64,000 nucleotides of DNA from Trichodelitschia bisporula (GCA_010356995.1 ML996700.1:186001-250000), one strand, 5' to 3'; numbered from the stretch's first letter, positions 1-13,500 are shown. Numbers and translations: made by a program. The notes: a model not told the origin generated them from the sequence alone.

Positions 1-1039
1 GTCCTGATTCATAGGGCGACGGCAATAACGGCGGGGTTGAAGGTGCAGAGGGAGGGGTAGTTCCAGCTCAGTATCGATAAGCCGCAAGAGTGGAAGCAAT
101 CTCTCCCGACGAACCCCAGGCTCAGGCAAGAGACAAGCGGTGAGATGTGCAAAGCGACGACGCGATGCTCCCATTCGGCGATGGAGTTGAATATCGTGTC
201 TTTCGATGGAACAACCAGGCACATGGCCTCGGTACCCGTAGACAGCAGCCGCCGCACTGAGCGGAGATGAGGCTCCCCCCCAATCACGATGTCAACCGAG
301 CATTTTCGACCTCCGTCCCAAGGTCAACGGACGCTCCGCGTGGCTGAAGGATGCAAGTACCGTACTGATACCATGGGCTCTGGGGATTCCGGGTTCACGG
401 TCGCGGATCGTTCCTTTCGGCGACTCCAGAAGTCCCCGTTTAACGTTTCTGTTCACACGCGAGGGCACAAAGATTGACCGGTCACGATGAGCTCATTTGC
501 CGCGCTGGTGGTTGCACAGCGCCCGCGGGAGTGGCAGGATGCAGCAGTGATCACGCATAGCGGCGGTCGCTGACCAACGACGCATCGCGGCCGAGGCTCC
601 CAAGGCTGCGAGGAGGGGGACTCAGATCTGCATGGCGGGTGTCTGCCGTCTCTCCACAGCGGGGTGTGCCAATATTATCACCCCTTCGCTCAGACACACG
701 CGGTGCCGTGGGCAGCCGATGGCACTTCCCATGCAAAGTCGTCACCACGGTAGTCCCTTGACGGAAGCCGGCAACTAGCCTTCTCCATAATTGCGAGTCA
801 TAGTTGCTTTTCCCAACGGTCTTTGTGCCGCCAAGTGCGACCGATGTCCGATGACACAATCGCCGGAGATTCTCCCTGAGAAGGTGATCCATGGACGTTG
901 TACAGTACCAATAGATTGATAGCCGAACTGATAGCTGATACTGTGGCCTTCTTGACTCGAGGCGTAACGATTTCGATAATTTTAGTCTTCTTTAGTCTTT
1001 CGGCTACGGCGACGCGGCGTCGATGTCGTGGAAAAGTGA

Positions 1040-1097
1040 CGGGCCTTGGTAAAATTTGAACTCCCGTTCGCGAGGTCTGATGACCTAAGCCACGCAG
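1040..1097 (-). other. tRNA-like A-box/B-box pair, possible SINE head or tRNA relic
   Basis: On the minus strand an A-box-like TGGCTTAGGTC (within 1082-1093) is followed by AGTTCAAATTT (1051-1061), which fits the pol III B-box consensus RGTTCRANTYY. The two boxes lie only about 30 nt apart, and the T-stem does not pair well, so this is not a functional tRNA. A tRNA-derived SINE head or a tRNA relic is possible. No second copy was noticed in the window. Confidence 0.25.
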
Positions 1098-3680
1098 TGT
1101 GGAAGGGGGAGAGATAGCAAGTCAAGCTTTGGAACGAGCGCCGTGGCTTTTACGTGGCTTAGGGTCAGCGCACAAGCGGATGTGTCTGCGCTGGAATTCC
1201 ATTTGCCCAGATCAACATATGCCGGTTGAGGGGCCGTGCGTCTCCCGCCGAAAAAGGAAGCAAATCCTATCCGTCAAAGCTAGAACCTTTCCTAACTAGC
1301 GCTATATGGCGCAGTTCACAACCTCGCAAGTTCTTGCTTGCAAAAGACCCAAGTGAAAAGGCGCCGGCCGTTAATCTGACCTTCCTTGCTAACGATCCAA
1401 TAGCACGACACCCGTGCCGTTTCGCTCCCCCAAGAGAATGCGGGCCTTGTGCCCAATAAGGAACGTCTCCTGAGCAGGGCGAACGCCGTAAGCCTTATCA
1501 TTTCCAGAAAAACCCCAGGCTGCCAAAGAGACCCAGAAGAATCATGAAGTCCCAGCTGGAAAAGAGCGGAGAGGGATTGAGCCGCGTGAGGGTCTTAGTT
1601 TCAACTCCGGCCTATCGGAGCTTACAGCCTAGGATGCGAAGCCATGCAACAGCGGGCCCCGTAAGTTGAGAAGGCGAAGTGAGAGTTCGTTTGAGCAGAC
1701 GCTCAAAAAGCCAAAGGGACACTACGGGCGGCCGGCGGCAATCAAGATTAAACCTGCGCTTGCGGCTTGAAGAAGTGGAGGTTTGTTGGACCGCGTGCAG
1801 CCGGCCTGTGCCGCTTGGGACGGATACCGTAGTATGTGGGTGATGCCTGTGGTGGAGTCGCGCGAGCCACATCCCTGGACAGCACGGTAAACTGGAGACA
1901 TTGCACGAGATCTGCACATCAACATCTCACGTTCCCGCTCTGATATTTTCGTCATGGCTCCGAGCCGGGCGTTCGAGTGGCTTCGAGCCCGATCTTCTAG
2001 CGCCGTTTGAGCCGCTTGTAGCATCCGGGGTTGCGTGGCCTCTTTGTCTTAGGAGGCGTTGGAGGCCCGGCTTCACGCGCTTGGGACGGGATCCTTTCGT
2101 ATCGTCCCGTATTGCACCGTTCCCGAGCCTTACGGCCGGGGGCGGGCGCGTTGCGACCTAGGGATCGCTGGGATGACCGAGGCGGCTGCCGTGTTCGAGG
2201 CTCCAGCAAGCATAAGATGGTCTCTGGACAGGATCGACTGTAGAACGGCGGCAACGGCTTGAGGCGAAGCGTGATCGCCAAAATAAAATATCATCATTGT
2301 CTGGAGATGTTTTAGGGCGGACGCCTGGGCTTATGGAGTACGGCCCGTAGAGCTGATGATCGCACACCGGGTTTCGCAGAGCGTCTGATGACGACGATGG
2401 TGATGATGAGGCAGAGCCTTGCTGACCCGTGGGAGCCTGTCGAGCCTCTCAAGGCCCTCGTTAGCGCCGCACTCAGCCTATCCTCGCCGGTGAGCAAAGT
2501 TGATGAGCCAAGCAGCGGGATACGCAGGCGTTAGTGGCTAGCAAGGCTCTTCACGCTCAGCAAACACACGCGCGTATCGATTTACTAGGAGGGCGAGCAG
2601 GCGACGCTACACGGCGATGCGCGGAACGTCGCCAAAGGAATCCATAGAGATGAAACCATCACCAAGGGATACTGTACTGACTGACTGCCACAGCCGAGCT
2701 GATGGCGGCTGCAGCGTCCCGTGAGGGCACGATTCCTTTCGGCTTTGCGTCTGCAACTTAGGTAAGTTGTGTTGCCGGCTTAAACCTGCTGAGCGCGTGA
2801 TGAACTATGGGCGGATATTTCGACATCTTCTGTCTGCTCAGAGTTCTCGCGACGGTTGTCTCAAGTTCATGTGGGCCTGGCTGAGTGGAATCTGCAACCG
2901 CCAGAAGGGTTGCAGACGAGCTACTAAGCAGCCTAGCGCGGTTTGGAGTGAGCAGACAAAATAGCGACGGAGCAAAAGTTAATAATGCAATCATGCGGCG
3001 TGCAATAGCACCCTTACAGTATGTACCGTACTATCGAGGTGGGCTTGCATAACGAGGGAGAGAAGAAGGAAATAGACGCACAACTAAACGACTCAAGGGT
3101 TTTGGCCCAGACGCGAGGGCATCAGGCGTGTCGCCATCGCGTCGCCATCGCCATCAATTCATGGGGGCGTACCACGATCTGCGCCAGCCGTGACCCTAAG
3201 TGCTGTGACATCTCATGAAGCAACTTCGACGCTTTTTGGCCTCATCTGCTTATTCCTGCGTTCATGTGAATTGGAGGAGTGCATACGCGGAGGCATAGAG
3301 ATGCAGGCACGTTTGAGCGGCAAGTCGAATCGGACCCATGCTGCTGGTCAATCCTTCCATTCACAGTTTGTGATTTTCCTTTTTGACTTTGCCGTCTCTT
3401 CTCCCGATCATGCCGTTCGCGTGAAGTTGTCCAAGGAAGCCAAAGCATCTCCGTTTTCGCCTTAAGGACTCCAGTTTTCTTTTCGCCCATTCCACAGATG
3501 CCCACCGGCCACACACGAGACGCGCCAGACCGGGCTGGGATAGGACGCAGGCCAACAAAGCAAGACGTAGCGCATGCAGCTGCAGAGTCTGCCGCTGGCC
3601 ACTGCAACTCTCCTCTACTCTCAACCAGTGACGGGGCAGCGATGGTCGTACGTACCCACAAGCAGAGCCTGTCGCACGCG

Positions 3681-3711
<31 letters not shown>

Positions 3712-3735
3712 AAGCAGCAGCAGCAACAGTAGCAG
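3681..3735. repeat. Interrupted CAG/CTG trinucleotide repeat
   Basis: GCA units run with GAA interruptions and decay into CAACAGTAGCAG. All frames are open across it, so it creates artificial alanine-, serine/glutamine- or leucine-rich open frames on both strands. I see no gene that would use them. Confidence 0.9.
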
Positions 3736-4352
3736 TACGGTAAAGCAGCAAGCAGGCAGTAGTAAACTAGCATAGCGAGTAGCAGCAGCCAGCTGGAGCA
3801 AGCCGGCAGCAGTGTCAGCGCCAGCCGAGAGCCGTGTGGCAGGGGAACGAGACTGAAAGGACGACGATGATTGAATGAGGAGAGATGCGATGCGATGCGG
3901 CTACGGGCCTGGATCGTTTCCATTTGCCTTCGCTCTCTTCAATGTTCCGCTCTACCTTTCCTCCCCGGCTTCGAAGCGCCTCCTCCCACCCTCCTTGCCC
4001 CCTCCACCCACCACCTTCCACCCTCCCCAATTTTCCGCTCTCCCGCCCCGCCTTGACACAGCACGCATCCGCACCAGCCAACTCGGCCGGCGCCACCGCT
4101 GACGGAACGCCGCGCGCGGCCTTGGGGGCCATGCTCATGGAAAGTGCCCTGACTCCCACGAGTGGCTGACGTCGGTCTGTCCCACTACCGTTTACGGCGG
4201 GACCATCAGTCAAGGTTTGTCGTCTAAGCCTCTATTTTTCTGTTTGAACCCTCTGTGGACACGCCTCCCCCAGGGCAAAGTGGGCGGGGAGCGTGGTGGG
4301 CCGTCTGCAACAACGGAGATTGATGGGGAGGGGCAATAATGGACGAGGGGGA

Positions 4353-4369
4353 GGGGGGGGGGGGGGGGG
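4353..4369 (+). repeat. Poly-G run of 17
   Basis: Seventeen consecutive G residues sit inside a G/A-rich stretch in gene-free DNA. A run like this is prone to length errors in sequencing and could form G-quadruplex structure. Confidence 0.9.
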
Positions 4370-4558
4370 AGGGATGAGAGGGAAGGGTTTAGACGAGATG
4401 GGCGCAACAGGCGACGGGCAACGGGCAACGCGGGAAAGAGAAGGCTGTGACGGATACACGATTGGGAACGGGCTGATTAAAGGAATGAGTTGTTATGGGT
4501 GGGTGGAGGGGGAAGCTGTGGAATTGAACTAGGAGAAAGAAACAGAGCGGCGGATTTT

Positions 4559-4629
4559 GCGGCAAACTGTAGCCTCATCTCAGTGCGGCTTTGCAAATCA
4601 CCAGAACACATTCAGCGGCAAACTGTAGC
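4559..4629 (+). repeat. Short direct repeat, 15 bp exact, 56 bp apart
   Basis: GCGGCAAACTGTAGC occurs at 4559-4573 and again at 4615-4629, followed in both cases by a near-identical (C/A)TCATC. The repeat could be a binding-site pair or the remains of a local duplication. Confidence 0.8.
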
Positions 4630-5100
4630 ATCATCGTTCGCCATCATCGTCATATGAAGAACATCACGAAGAGCAGAGCGGAGCGGAGCGGACAGTCACG
4701 GCAAGAGATGAGCGCAAGAAAGAGTGAAGGTGAGGAAGGTTTCTTGGTCTGAAAGCGGGTTGGTGCATTTTTGGGGCTGGGGCACGGGAAGTGAAGTGAA
4801 GTGAGCGACCCAGTTGAAATGGAAGAACGATGACAAGTGAGGGAAAATAATGCGCCCGGGGCGGTGGCAGACCGAGTCACAGCTTTTGGATCATCAATCA
4901 TGCTTGCCAAAATGCCACTCATCGCTTCTTCTCTCTATCCCCACCACTGTTTACACCGACCCACCCACCACCATCCAGCCCCATGCGCCGTCCGCCACCT
5001 TCAATGCATCAACCTCCCGTCTCGTCATAGCGTGATGCAAGCTGCGGCTGCCTCGCCCTTTCCCATCTCTCTTTGCACGAGAGAGATGCGCCCAGACAAA

Positions 5101-6163
5101 TCCCTCTCCGAGACCCCTGCTCTGTCAGTCGTCACTTCCCCTTCCCTTCCCTTCCCTTTCAGCCTTTAGTCTCATCCACCCCACTCTAGCCTGATCCTGC
5201 CTATTTGTGGTGAGTGAGCAAGGTAAGCAAGGTATGCAAGCTGTGCAAGGTGGGCAAGGTGGGCCAAAGAGTAGCGTGTGGGTGGCTCCGAATGGCAAAA
5301 AAAAGGCGAAGGGAACAAGACGCGAACGCTCGGGCCACCCGCCTGCCGTCAACGGCGCCATGACCCACTTTTCCCTCACTTGGCCACCCGCCCCTACCCT
5401 AGTCACCAACTCTGTGAAAGCAGAAAGAGCCAGCCACCCTAGTTTCACTAACCATCCACCCACCAGCCTTCCTTCCAGCCCTCCTCACTTTCCTTCCCTC
5501 AGCGCGCCTCGTCTCTCCACCCGTGCAACACACACGCCACCCACACTCACCACTACACTCACACACACACGCAACCACCCACTGCCACCCCATCTCCCCA
5601 TGGCCACATCTCTCCCTTGGTCTAGCGCCATGGGTCTCTCCAGGGCTTCCTTATCAATTCGCCTCACGGCCGCATTCGGTACCTTGAACCCTTCCTCAGC
5701 CTTTCAGGCCATATCAACCACCTCACAATCCATACCACCTCATAGTTATACACCCTCACCGGCCTCTCCTTCATCATCCCCTCCACACCCCACCACCACA
5801 CTCTCTCTCTGCCTCGCACCTACCACCAACCTCACTTCAACCACCTCCAAACCCGTTCAGCCTTGCCTCGTCTACTTTCACTGCCTCAACCCGTTCCTTC
5901 TTTTTAGCAAAAACCCCTCCCGCTCCACACCCACCTCGCCTTCCCAAAGCCTCGCACCCGAGCTCTCACATCGCTTCGCAACTTTGAATCAAACTCTTTC
6001 CCGCAAAAGCTTCTCAGAAAGAGAACTTCTTGTTCCGTTGTCAGAAGGATCCATCCACCAGGCCACATCGGACCATTGGGTTTGACTGCTTTCCACCGGA
6101 CTTGAATGCCTTAATTCTGGAAACCTTCGGACCCCTTCTCTTCTCCCCTCCATTATCCACAGG
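5101..6163 (+). other. C/T-rich low-complexity stretch upstream of the Ran1-type kinase gene
   Basis: A CCCTT-type pyrimidine repeat (5136-5160), a degenerate GCAAGGT repeat (about 5215-5265) and long C/T- and C/A-rich runs precede the kinase start. A 292-codon frame is open through here, but its product is only Ser/Thr/Pro with no domain. I read the stretch as promoter and long pyrimidine-rich 5' leader, which is common in front of filamentous fungal genes. Confidence 0.55.
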
Positions 6164-7509
6164 ATGTTGCCTACCCCGCCGGCCTCTCCAACACTCAATG
6201 GATTCGTCGCACCAGAAGACCGGTTGGGCCAAATCCTGGCTGGCAGGTTGCAGCTTACGGGCATCCTGGGCGTAGGCGCGTACGGTGTCGTGTACACGGC
6301 CGTCGATCTTCAAACCCAGACGTCCTATGCTGTTAAGGCACTGAGCAAAGTTGGACTTGAACCGCGGCAACAACGCTTCCAGCAGAGGGAAATCCAGCTC
6401 CACTACCAGGCCAGTTTCCATCCCAACGTGGTTTCCCTAGTTAAGATTATGGACTCTCCGGACTGCACATACGTTGTGATTGAGTATTGCCCGGAAGGGG
6501 ACCTGTTCTCCAACATTACGGAGCGTCGAAAATACGTTGGTGATGACCCGATGGCCAAGAACGTCTTCCTCCAGATCTTGGATGCCCTGGAATTCTGCCA
6601 CTCCAATGGGATTTACCACCGGGACCTCAAGCCTGAGAACATACTTGTTACCGACAATGGAATGACGGTCAAGCTTGCTGATTTCGGCCTGGCCACGACG
6701 GACCGCATCACCTCGGATTATGGCTGCGGATCTACTTTCTATATGTCGCCTGGTTCGTCTTTTGTAGCGTGTGATGCTGTTCCTTCTGTGCCGATTTGCT
6801 GACTCTTCCAGAATGTCAACAACCTGCGCCCAAGCCCTTTGAAAGTTACGCATCGGCCCCGAATGACATCTGGTCCCTCGGTGTTATTCTGGTCAACCTG
6901 ACATGTGGGCGCAATCCCTGGAAGCGGGCGTGCTACGAGGATTCCACTTTCCGGGCTTTCATGAAGGACCGGGATTTCTTGAAGACCATTCTGCCGTTGT
7001 CCTCGGAGCTGAATTCCATTCTTACCCGGATCTTTGAGCTGGACCCTGCGAAGCGGATTACCATTCAGGAGTTGAAGCAGGAAATTTTGAATTGTCCTCG
7101 CTTCACCTCCTATGGACCTGCCCGTCCGGATACCCCTTCCCCGGAGGAATGCGACGAAAACCCCATGTTTGAGGAGTACTTCCAGGAGCCCCAGAGTCCC
7201 GTTGGTTACCCCTCGTCTGACGAGGAGTACCAGAGTTACTATTCCCCGCGGCTTTCGCAGCCGTCAGTTTCTTCTGGGAGCTCCGACTCGGACATTGCCT
7301 CTGTTTTCTCCGCAGGTTCCAATGCATCGACATCATCCTCGGTGTCCACGGATTCCAACCAATCTTACGCCCACATTCCACCCGTCCCCAAAGGTGTCCA
7401 TGCACCTTCTTCACAATATGCATTACCTAATCCTGGCCATTGGTACTGCCAAGTGGTAAACGTTCTCCAGGCCTTCCATCCTCTGGTGATGCCGCCCCTT
7501 GTGTTTTAG
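6164..7509 (+). CDS. ran1: Ran1/Pat1-type serine/threonine protein kinase
   Basis: This is a 428-residue kinase in two exons (6164-6752, 6813-1 to 7509, i.e. the second exon starts at 6812). The 59-nt intron at 6753-6811 has donor GTTCGT and a CTGAC branch site, and the join restores a YMSPECQQP activation-segment end. The kinase domain covers about residues 27-310. Its glycine loop is GVGAYGVVY, the VAIK-type lysine is AVKAL, the catalytic loop is HRDLKPEN, and the magnesium motif is DFGLA. After the domain comes a Ser-rich tail with many Ser-Pro sites and acidic clusters. The layout matches the Ran1/Pat1, Ksp1 and Sks1/Vhs1 group, which acts in nutrient and differentiation signalling. Assignment to the Ran1 branch rests on recall of the family and is less certain than the kinase call. 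The last 20 or so residues look poorly conserved, so a further 3' splice event is possible. Confidence 0.85.
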
Positions 7510-10500
7510 ACCTTTCCGGCAACGGAATCCTACGGATTTTTCATTTCGCCTGTACACAAAACCTTTCGAAAATCAAAAGTTCACGATCTCACGAGTTGAT
7601 GGTGATGGGATGGGGGAGTTTCCGCGGTGTTCGGAGGTTAGCTTTCCCGGCAACCATATTTCTTTCCACTAGAGGAGCCCAGGCGTTGACGGTTACCGGA
7701 GACCTTGCAAGGCCGACTACGCAGGATTTTCCTGGAGAGCCGCGGACCACTTTGCAGAGTAGTTTGTTGTAATGGTGCTTCCAAGCTCGGGTCAGTTTGA
7801 GCGAGCAAGCCCCAGTGGGGTAGATTCCAGTTTCTGTTCGATCTCTTGTTGCATGTCAGGTGGTGGTTTTTTTGCTCCATTATTGTTACTTGGCATTCAC
7901 TGGTAACCTCAAGGGGATGAGGGCCAAGACATGGGGGTTTTTTGATGCATTTTTTTCGGCGCTCAACGGAAGGAACATGTTCAGATCTTGGTCTGTTTGT
8001 CACGGGGTTTTTCTTTTGCTCGTCTCGCGCTCGTTCCCAAAGATACCAACAGCAAGGGCGCATTGTCCTCTGGCTCAACGTTTGATCGCGTCATTCTCAT
8101 ACGTTCCCATGTACACTAGGCATGTTGGACCAGGCTGAAGAAGTTATGGATCCGCGCCAACCCAACAACCTGTCTGCGGGACGAAACTCCCAATGATAAG
8201 GAAATATCAACGTTTGATGCTCATTGTTTCAATGGGCATCATCTCAACCAAGCCAATCTTTCCTCATAGCATGGTGCCTTATGATTGACAGCGTCCAAAG
8301 AGGGGGCATACTGTTCGTTTCTGATAGCGGCGAGCCTGGATGGGAGACTCAGGTAAACACCCTAGGGTGGAGGCGGTGACGGTATATTGGGCGGATTAAT
8401 CGATCTACTCTATTCGCAAACAAATTCCCATGTCCGGACCCGCCGGACGGTGCGGGAGTCTAGTTTCGTTCTGGCATGTCCGAGCGTTTCAGCGATGCAG
8501 AGCCGCGAGCCCTATGATCGCATCACGACGACGGCAATATAAACTTCATCTGGATCAACGTTTGACAGCGCATCGACCACGGACATGGAGTTTGGCTGGG
8601 ACGCCCGTGTTCCTTGCCGTCTCACTTGCTGGCGGCCGTCTCGGCCATATTGTTGTCGTCTCCCCACTCGTTCGTGTCGGAGGAACGCCGGACCGGCTCC
8701 TAAACATCCAAGAACACTGGTGGAGAGAATCGTGAGAGTATCACCCGGGGGCCTTCCTTGGACTCTCTCTCTTGGAGGGTTGTATTTTAGAGACTGGATT
8801 GCTGCATACCCCCACCCATTCCCCCATTCTACCCATTCATATCCCGGCTCATTGGATACTGGTCCGATTCAACGGATGCTGATCACGTTTGGTGCGGGTG
8901 CTACGGTACGGTACATTATCATACTACCGGTAGATGGACTGGGCCCTCAAAGCTTCGCTTCCCTGGAGTCTTCCTCTCGTCTTTGCTGGATGACGGAGCA
9001 CCAGGTCCCTTGCTCCGTCTTCCCATATGAGGCTTTTTTTAATCCTCGCATCTGGAGTAGCTCGCGTCTGGGCGCTGTCACCTTTCTGCAAGCCCGCTCG
9101 AGTGCAAGGCGACCAATGGAGAGGACTCGACGAGCCTTGTGATGGAAAGTGGGCTTCGGCTGTGCGCGAGTGGTTCGGGGGGATGAAGGCAGCATGAGCA
9201 CCCATATCTAACAGTGGCACAGTCGGCACGGCCTCCTCCAGCTGAATCACCCAACAGTTTGATGCCAATTGCGATGTGCAGGCATGGCACCAGGCTGAAT
9301 TACACGCGCGTATAAGTGGAGTGCTTTGCACGCCCATCCGAAGAAGCCGAGCGCAGCTAGCAGGCTGAGCGGTCTGCGCCGGAACCCATCTCGGTTATGC
9401 GAATGACCATTTTCTTTTCCTTTGGGCGCTTTTGTCTCTGGGATACTCGTATTGAAAGGCTGTGCTTCAGTCCTTGCTTTGCACACGAACGCTCTGGGGC
9501 CGCAGCGGGTAGGGTGCGACAAGAGGGGAGAGTGGCTTTTGGCTATGCGCACGATTTCGCTTTCTGCGAAACAGCTCAACGTGGTGGTGGAGTAGGATGG
9601 TGTCTGTGTTAGTGAGGCCGCACTCTGGATACGATCGGCATCCTCCAGAGGGCATGATTGGTCGGTGGGCGCCCTACTTCGACGCGTTTAAACTGGATAT
9701 CCAACAACAGCGACGCCGCTCGCCTAGCTAGCTAAAAGTACGTACCTGTTTCTAATCCACTCCTTTCATCCTCCACACCGGCACTATTAAGCCATGCTGG
9801 CGCGGAGAGCCTGAATGACAATAATATGCCATACTCGGTACGCGCATCTAAAGATGGTAGGAGACTACGGCCCCGGGCGCGCAGGCGTGCATGCCGAGTC
9901 GAGGGCGCGACCGCTCCGCTTCCCATGCTTCCATACGGCCAGTTGTTGCGAGTAGGTACGCCCGGCGGGCGTTCGTATGCTGCACGAGCGAGGGGTGGGT
10001 GGGCGGGCAGCGCCAGATGCCGGGAGCGGAGATTTTTGTTTCCTGATGGCTGACAGTGGAGACCTCATCCGCCGGGGGGCTCCGCTGCTGCTGCCGCTGC
10101 TGAGTAGTGGTACCCTACTGCATACTGATCGGAAGAGTGTTGTGGAGAGTCTTGGAAGTTGGTGTTGAATGGCTTGCTTGCTTGCTTGCTTGTGTTCGGG
10201 CTTGCGTACGGCCAAGGAGGGGAGGACGAAGGAGGAGCTGTGCATGCATGTGCGTGGTGTGTTGTGTGCGTGCCTGTGGTGTGCCTGTGGGGAGAACGAG
10301 AGGATGCCGGCGGGAAGCGGGGTCAGATGACTGGGTTGCGTGCAGATTGTGCAGCTTATGCAGCCTGTGCAGGCTTGCACTTGCAGCAACACCGCTGGCT
10401 TTAGTGGTCGCGCTGAGGCTGTGATGGCGGATCGAGAGATGCCCAAAAGGAAATATGCCCGTACGGTAGGAAAAGCTTCGCAGTCTTGACTGACACGATA

Positions 10501-13500
10501 GGATAACCTGCGGAGAAGAACCAAGGAGCATGAGGAATATTGGGCTCGCTTGCTTTGCCGCTCATGATGCTTCAGCGGTCCTTTATCGGATGGAGTATGG
10601 GGGATGAGGGTAACCTGCCAACCGTCCTATCAAGTTCGATGCTTCGGATACTCGTACGGATGTGTACTGTACAGTGTACGGAAGTACCATCATCGGCATC
10701 CTCAGCAACTCTATCCCGACATGGCAGTCGTGAATGGCTCGCGAGAAAGGCAGACAAAGAATATCGGAGGCCTGAAGTCGACTGCGCGCATTGATTGGCC
10801 TTTCTCCTTGACCTTGGTACTATCGTACCGATCCTATCCTTACTCTCTACCCGGCTCGAGGTGGGAATATCAGCCCAATGGAAGCGTCGCAACATACGAG
10901 TACTGGTACTATCGCTTCCAGGTATGTTTGATGACGGTGATGCTCTGACCCCGCGTGCAACGTTTTCCCTCTCGCCATCATTTTTGCCTGCAAGGCCCAT
11001 CCAGGTCCCTCGAAGGCGCCCAGAATCTTCTCGATCTCCTCCAACCTCCGACCAAGCCATACGCTCGTATGCAAGCTGGGATTTTCGCCACCCGCGCAAC
11101 ACAAGCAGCTCTTTCTGCTACTACGGACTGTGGGGGCCGCAAACGAAGCTGAGGACTCCGGCATGCTCACAACGCGCCACTCTCTCCGCAGTAGTCCCAT
11201 CCGCTAGCTTACAAGCAAAAGCTCAAGATGCACCGTAACCCAGGCATCACACTTTTCGGCTGTCCCCCGGGTCATTGCTCATCAAGTCGATCCTCAAACG
11301 AGCTGACAGGCGATCATATTGATTGCGTTGCCCCCAAAAGCACAGCCAGGTCATCCCCAGGCAGCTGGGCTTCCCCAATCCTGCCGCGCAATCTACTCCC
11401 AACACTGGCTCCCGACTGCGCCCGCTGGTGTCCGCGACAAGACGGGCACGCGGGTTTCGTGCTCCTTCCTCCATCCTCCCTCACCCCGGAAGACCAGGAA
11501 GCCCTGAGTCCCCGTTAATGAGGCGGTGGTTCGCGTCGGTGCACGGCTGGTAGATTGCGGCAGGCAACTACCTTCTTAGATCGGATCGTGCGGCGCGCAC
11601 GCCGCCGGAGGTCAAGCCCACGGCTGATGAGCCTTGCGTGTCTTACATTGAGGTGGTGTCGGAATGCTGCCCTTGCGCCCGTTGGACTTGCTGTGTCCGG
11701 GCCTCCGTGGCGGATGAGAAGCGACACCTCAGCCAAAATAATGTCGTGTGAGGGATTGACTTTGCCCTCGAGCCAACCCGCCACGGAGTGGGCTTAGCCG
11801 CATATCGTGTGGTGCCTCGTTCCTTCAGCTTGACAAGGCAAGTGAAAACCAAGCTCCGCATGCGGAGTGCGTGTTCATACGGTATGAGGCCTGGCCGGTG
11901 AAACCGCTGCCGAGCGGGATGGATCGATGGAGCCTCGCGAGGTCGAGGCCGGAGCCGCTAGGGGCGGGGACGTGACCGGTAAGCACGCAGCTCATCCAGT
12001 TGGGGTTATGAAGGATATTGTTCGGATCCCTCCTTGCATACTCGCCAAACATTGTCTCATTCGGCGAGCCTTACAAAGCAGGCTTTGGAAGTTGCCAACG
12101 TCTAGAACTAAACTCACAGCATATCAGGTGACCGTATAACACTCTATCCTTATGCGGCCGAACCTCAGCTCACGACTGCATGCAAGGAGAATATTGTTTG
12201 TTCCTGTACTATGTCAAAAGGGCGACCAGTTGTGACGCCCACGTCGCGCGAGACAAAAGAAAAGAATTACCCACGTTTCCGAGGCTGAACCTACAGCCTT
12301 CCCGGCATCAAAGTCTGCAGAGACGACGACCTTTGTCATGGCTTCCCCTGGTAAGGATCGTCCTCCGACACCGGATGTCCGAATTGTTGGTATATTCAAC
12401 CTTGCTCGTCTCCAATGTCCCCAAACACTACAACTTGATGTTGCAGAATTCTGGGGCATATTGCAGAGCAGAGCAGCGAACACAGCGCAAAAGTCCGCGC
12501 TGCGTGGCGCACTGAAGGTTTAGTCTATGCCAAACAACAGCTTGTACTATGGGACTCGTCTTGTCATCGTACTCTCCACGAACAGAGGCGTCTACGGCAG
12601 CACCGGTTGTGCATGGGAAGCAGTTGTACGAGCCAGAGTGTTGGCGAGATTAAGCATCGCGGTTTGGATCTAAAGTTCAAACTTCTTTCGTTCCTCCTTG
12701 TACCTTTGTACCACATCCGCTCACGCATCTTGGGATAACGCTCGATATCCCGTTGTTTCGGACGATGCTTCCTGGAATCCAAGGGACTTGCAAAGCTTGT
12801 CTCTTCGTCTCACCAACATCATCGAAAGCGTGCAAGTCTAAATAGCGTACTGCGCTACAGTTCACTGCGCTTCTCATGTTGTGATCTGCTAGTCTGGTCC
12901 AGTCCCCATCTCCGAGAGCTTCGGGTGAGCTATACCAAGCCATCTGGTTGATGCACAACAGCAGCCTCATGATTGCCGCGTCACAGCATACACCAGTGGC
13001 AATGTTTCCAGCAGCGTGCACCGGAGGCCATCATCTGGAGCACAAACACCAAAAGCAAGGGAGCAAGAGATCTCAGCCCGTTCCACATCTCGCATCCGTC
13101 TTCCGCAGCCACCCGCTGTCAGAACATCACACAGTCCTTCTTCCATCTTCATACGCGTCCAGTGTACACTCATAACCGGTCGCACGTCTGTAACTCCTTC
13201 CCGGCATCTATTCCGCTTCCCTCGAGGCAGACAACTTCTCTGGAGCACTCACTCGGGTCGTTGTCACTGCTGCTGCCGCTGCCGTTCTACGCATTCTCGT
13301 CACCTACTGCGGTAGGAATCCGGGGATTTTTTGGTCCGCCTCACACCAGCTCCTGGGACGGGGTGCGGAGCTGTGGCGAACGAAATATCGTCGGTTGCTT
13401 CAAGTATGTACTCCGCATTGTATGATCGACGTAACCTGCAACCCAGCCAAAGAGGCGAGCAAACACCTCCTTACGAAGATGGAACCACACGAACCACTCA

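Larger units (their letters stand above)
1..5100. other. Left-end stretch without a supportable gene
   Basis: I see no coding region here. Open frames are short, overlap one another on both strands, and carry no motif I recognise. What can be seen is simple sequence and small repeats: a tRNA-like A/B-box arrangement near 1051-1093 on the minus strand, an interrupted CAG tract near 3681-3735, a 17-base G run at 4353-4369, and a 15-base direct repeat at 4559-4573 and 4615-4629. Base composition does not look strongly AT-rich, so it does not resemble heavily RIP-mutated transposon DNA. It could hold non-coding RNA or decayed elements that cannot be identified by eye. Confidence 0.5.

Noticed and set aside
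3242-3801. Alanine- and leucine-rich open frames over the CAG tract
   Set aside because: All phases of a trinucleotide repeat are open, so openness is not evidence for coding.
5207-6085. 292-codon plus-strand open frame before the Ran1-type kinase
   Set aside because: Its product is almost only Ser, Thr and Pro from C/T-rich simple sequence and shows no domain. It is better explained as promoter and leader.
8585-9142. 185-codon plus-strand open frame
   Set aside because: No recognisable motif, overlapped by minus-strand frames of similar length, no leader or intron logic.
9865-10524. 219-codon minus-strand open frame
   Set aside because: Low-complexity Ser/Pro/Arg text across a CTTG repeat, with an equally long frame in another phase. 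No motif.
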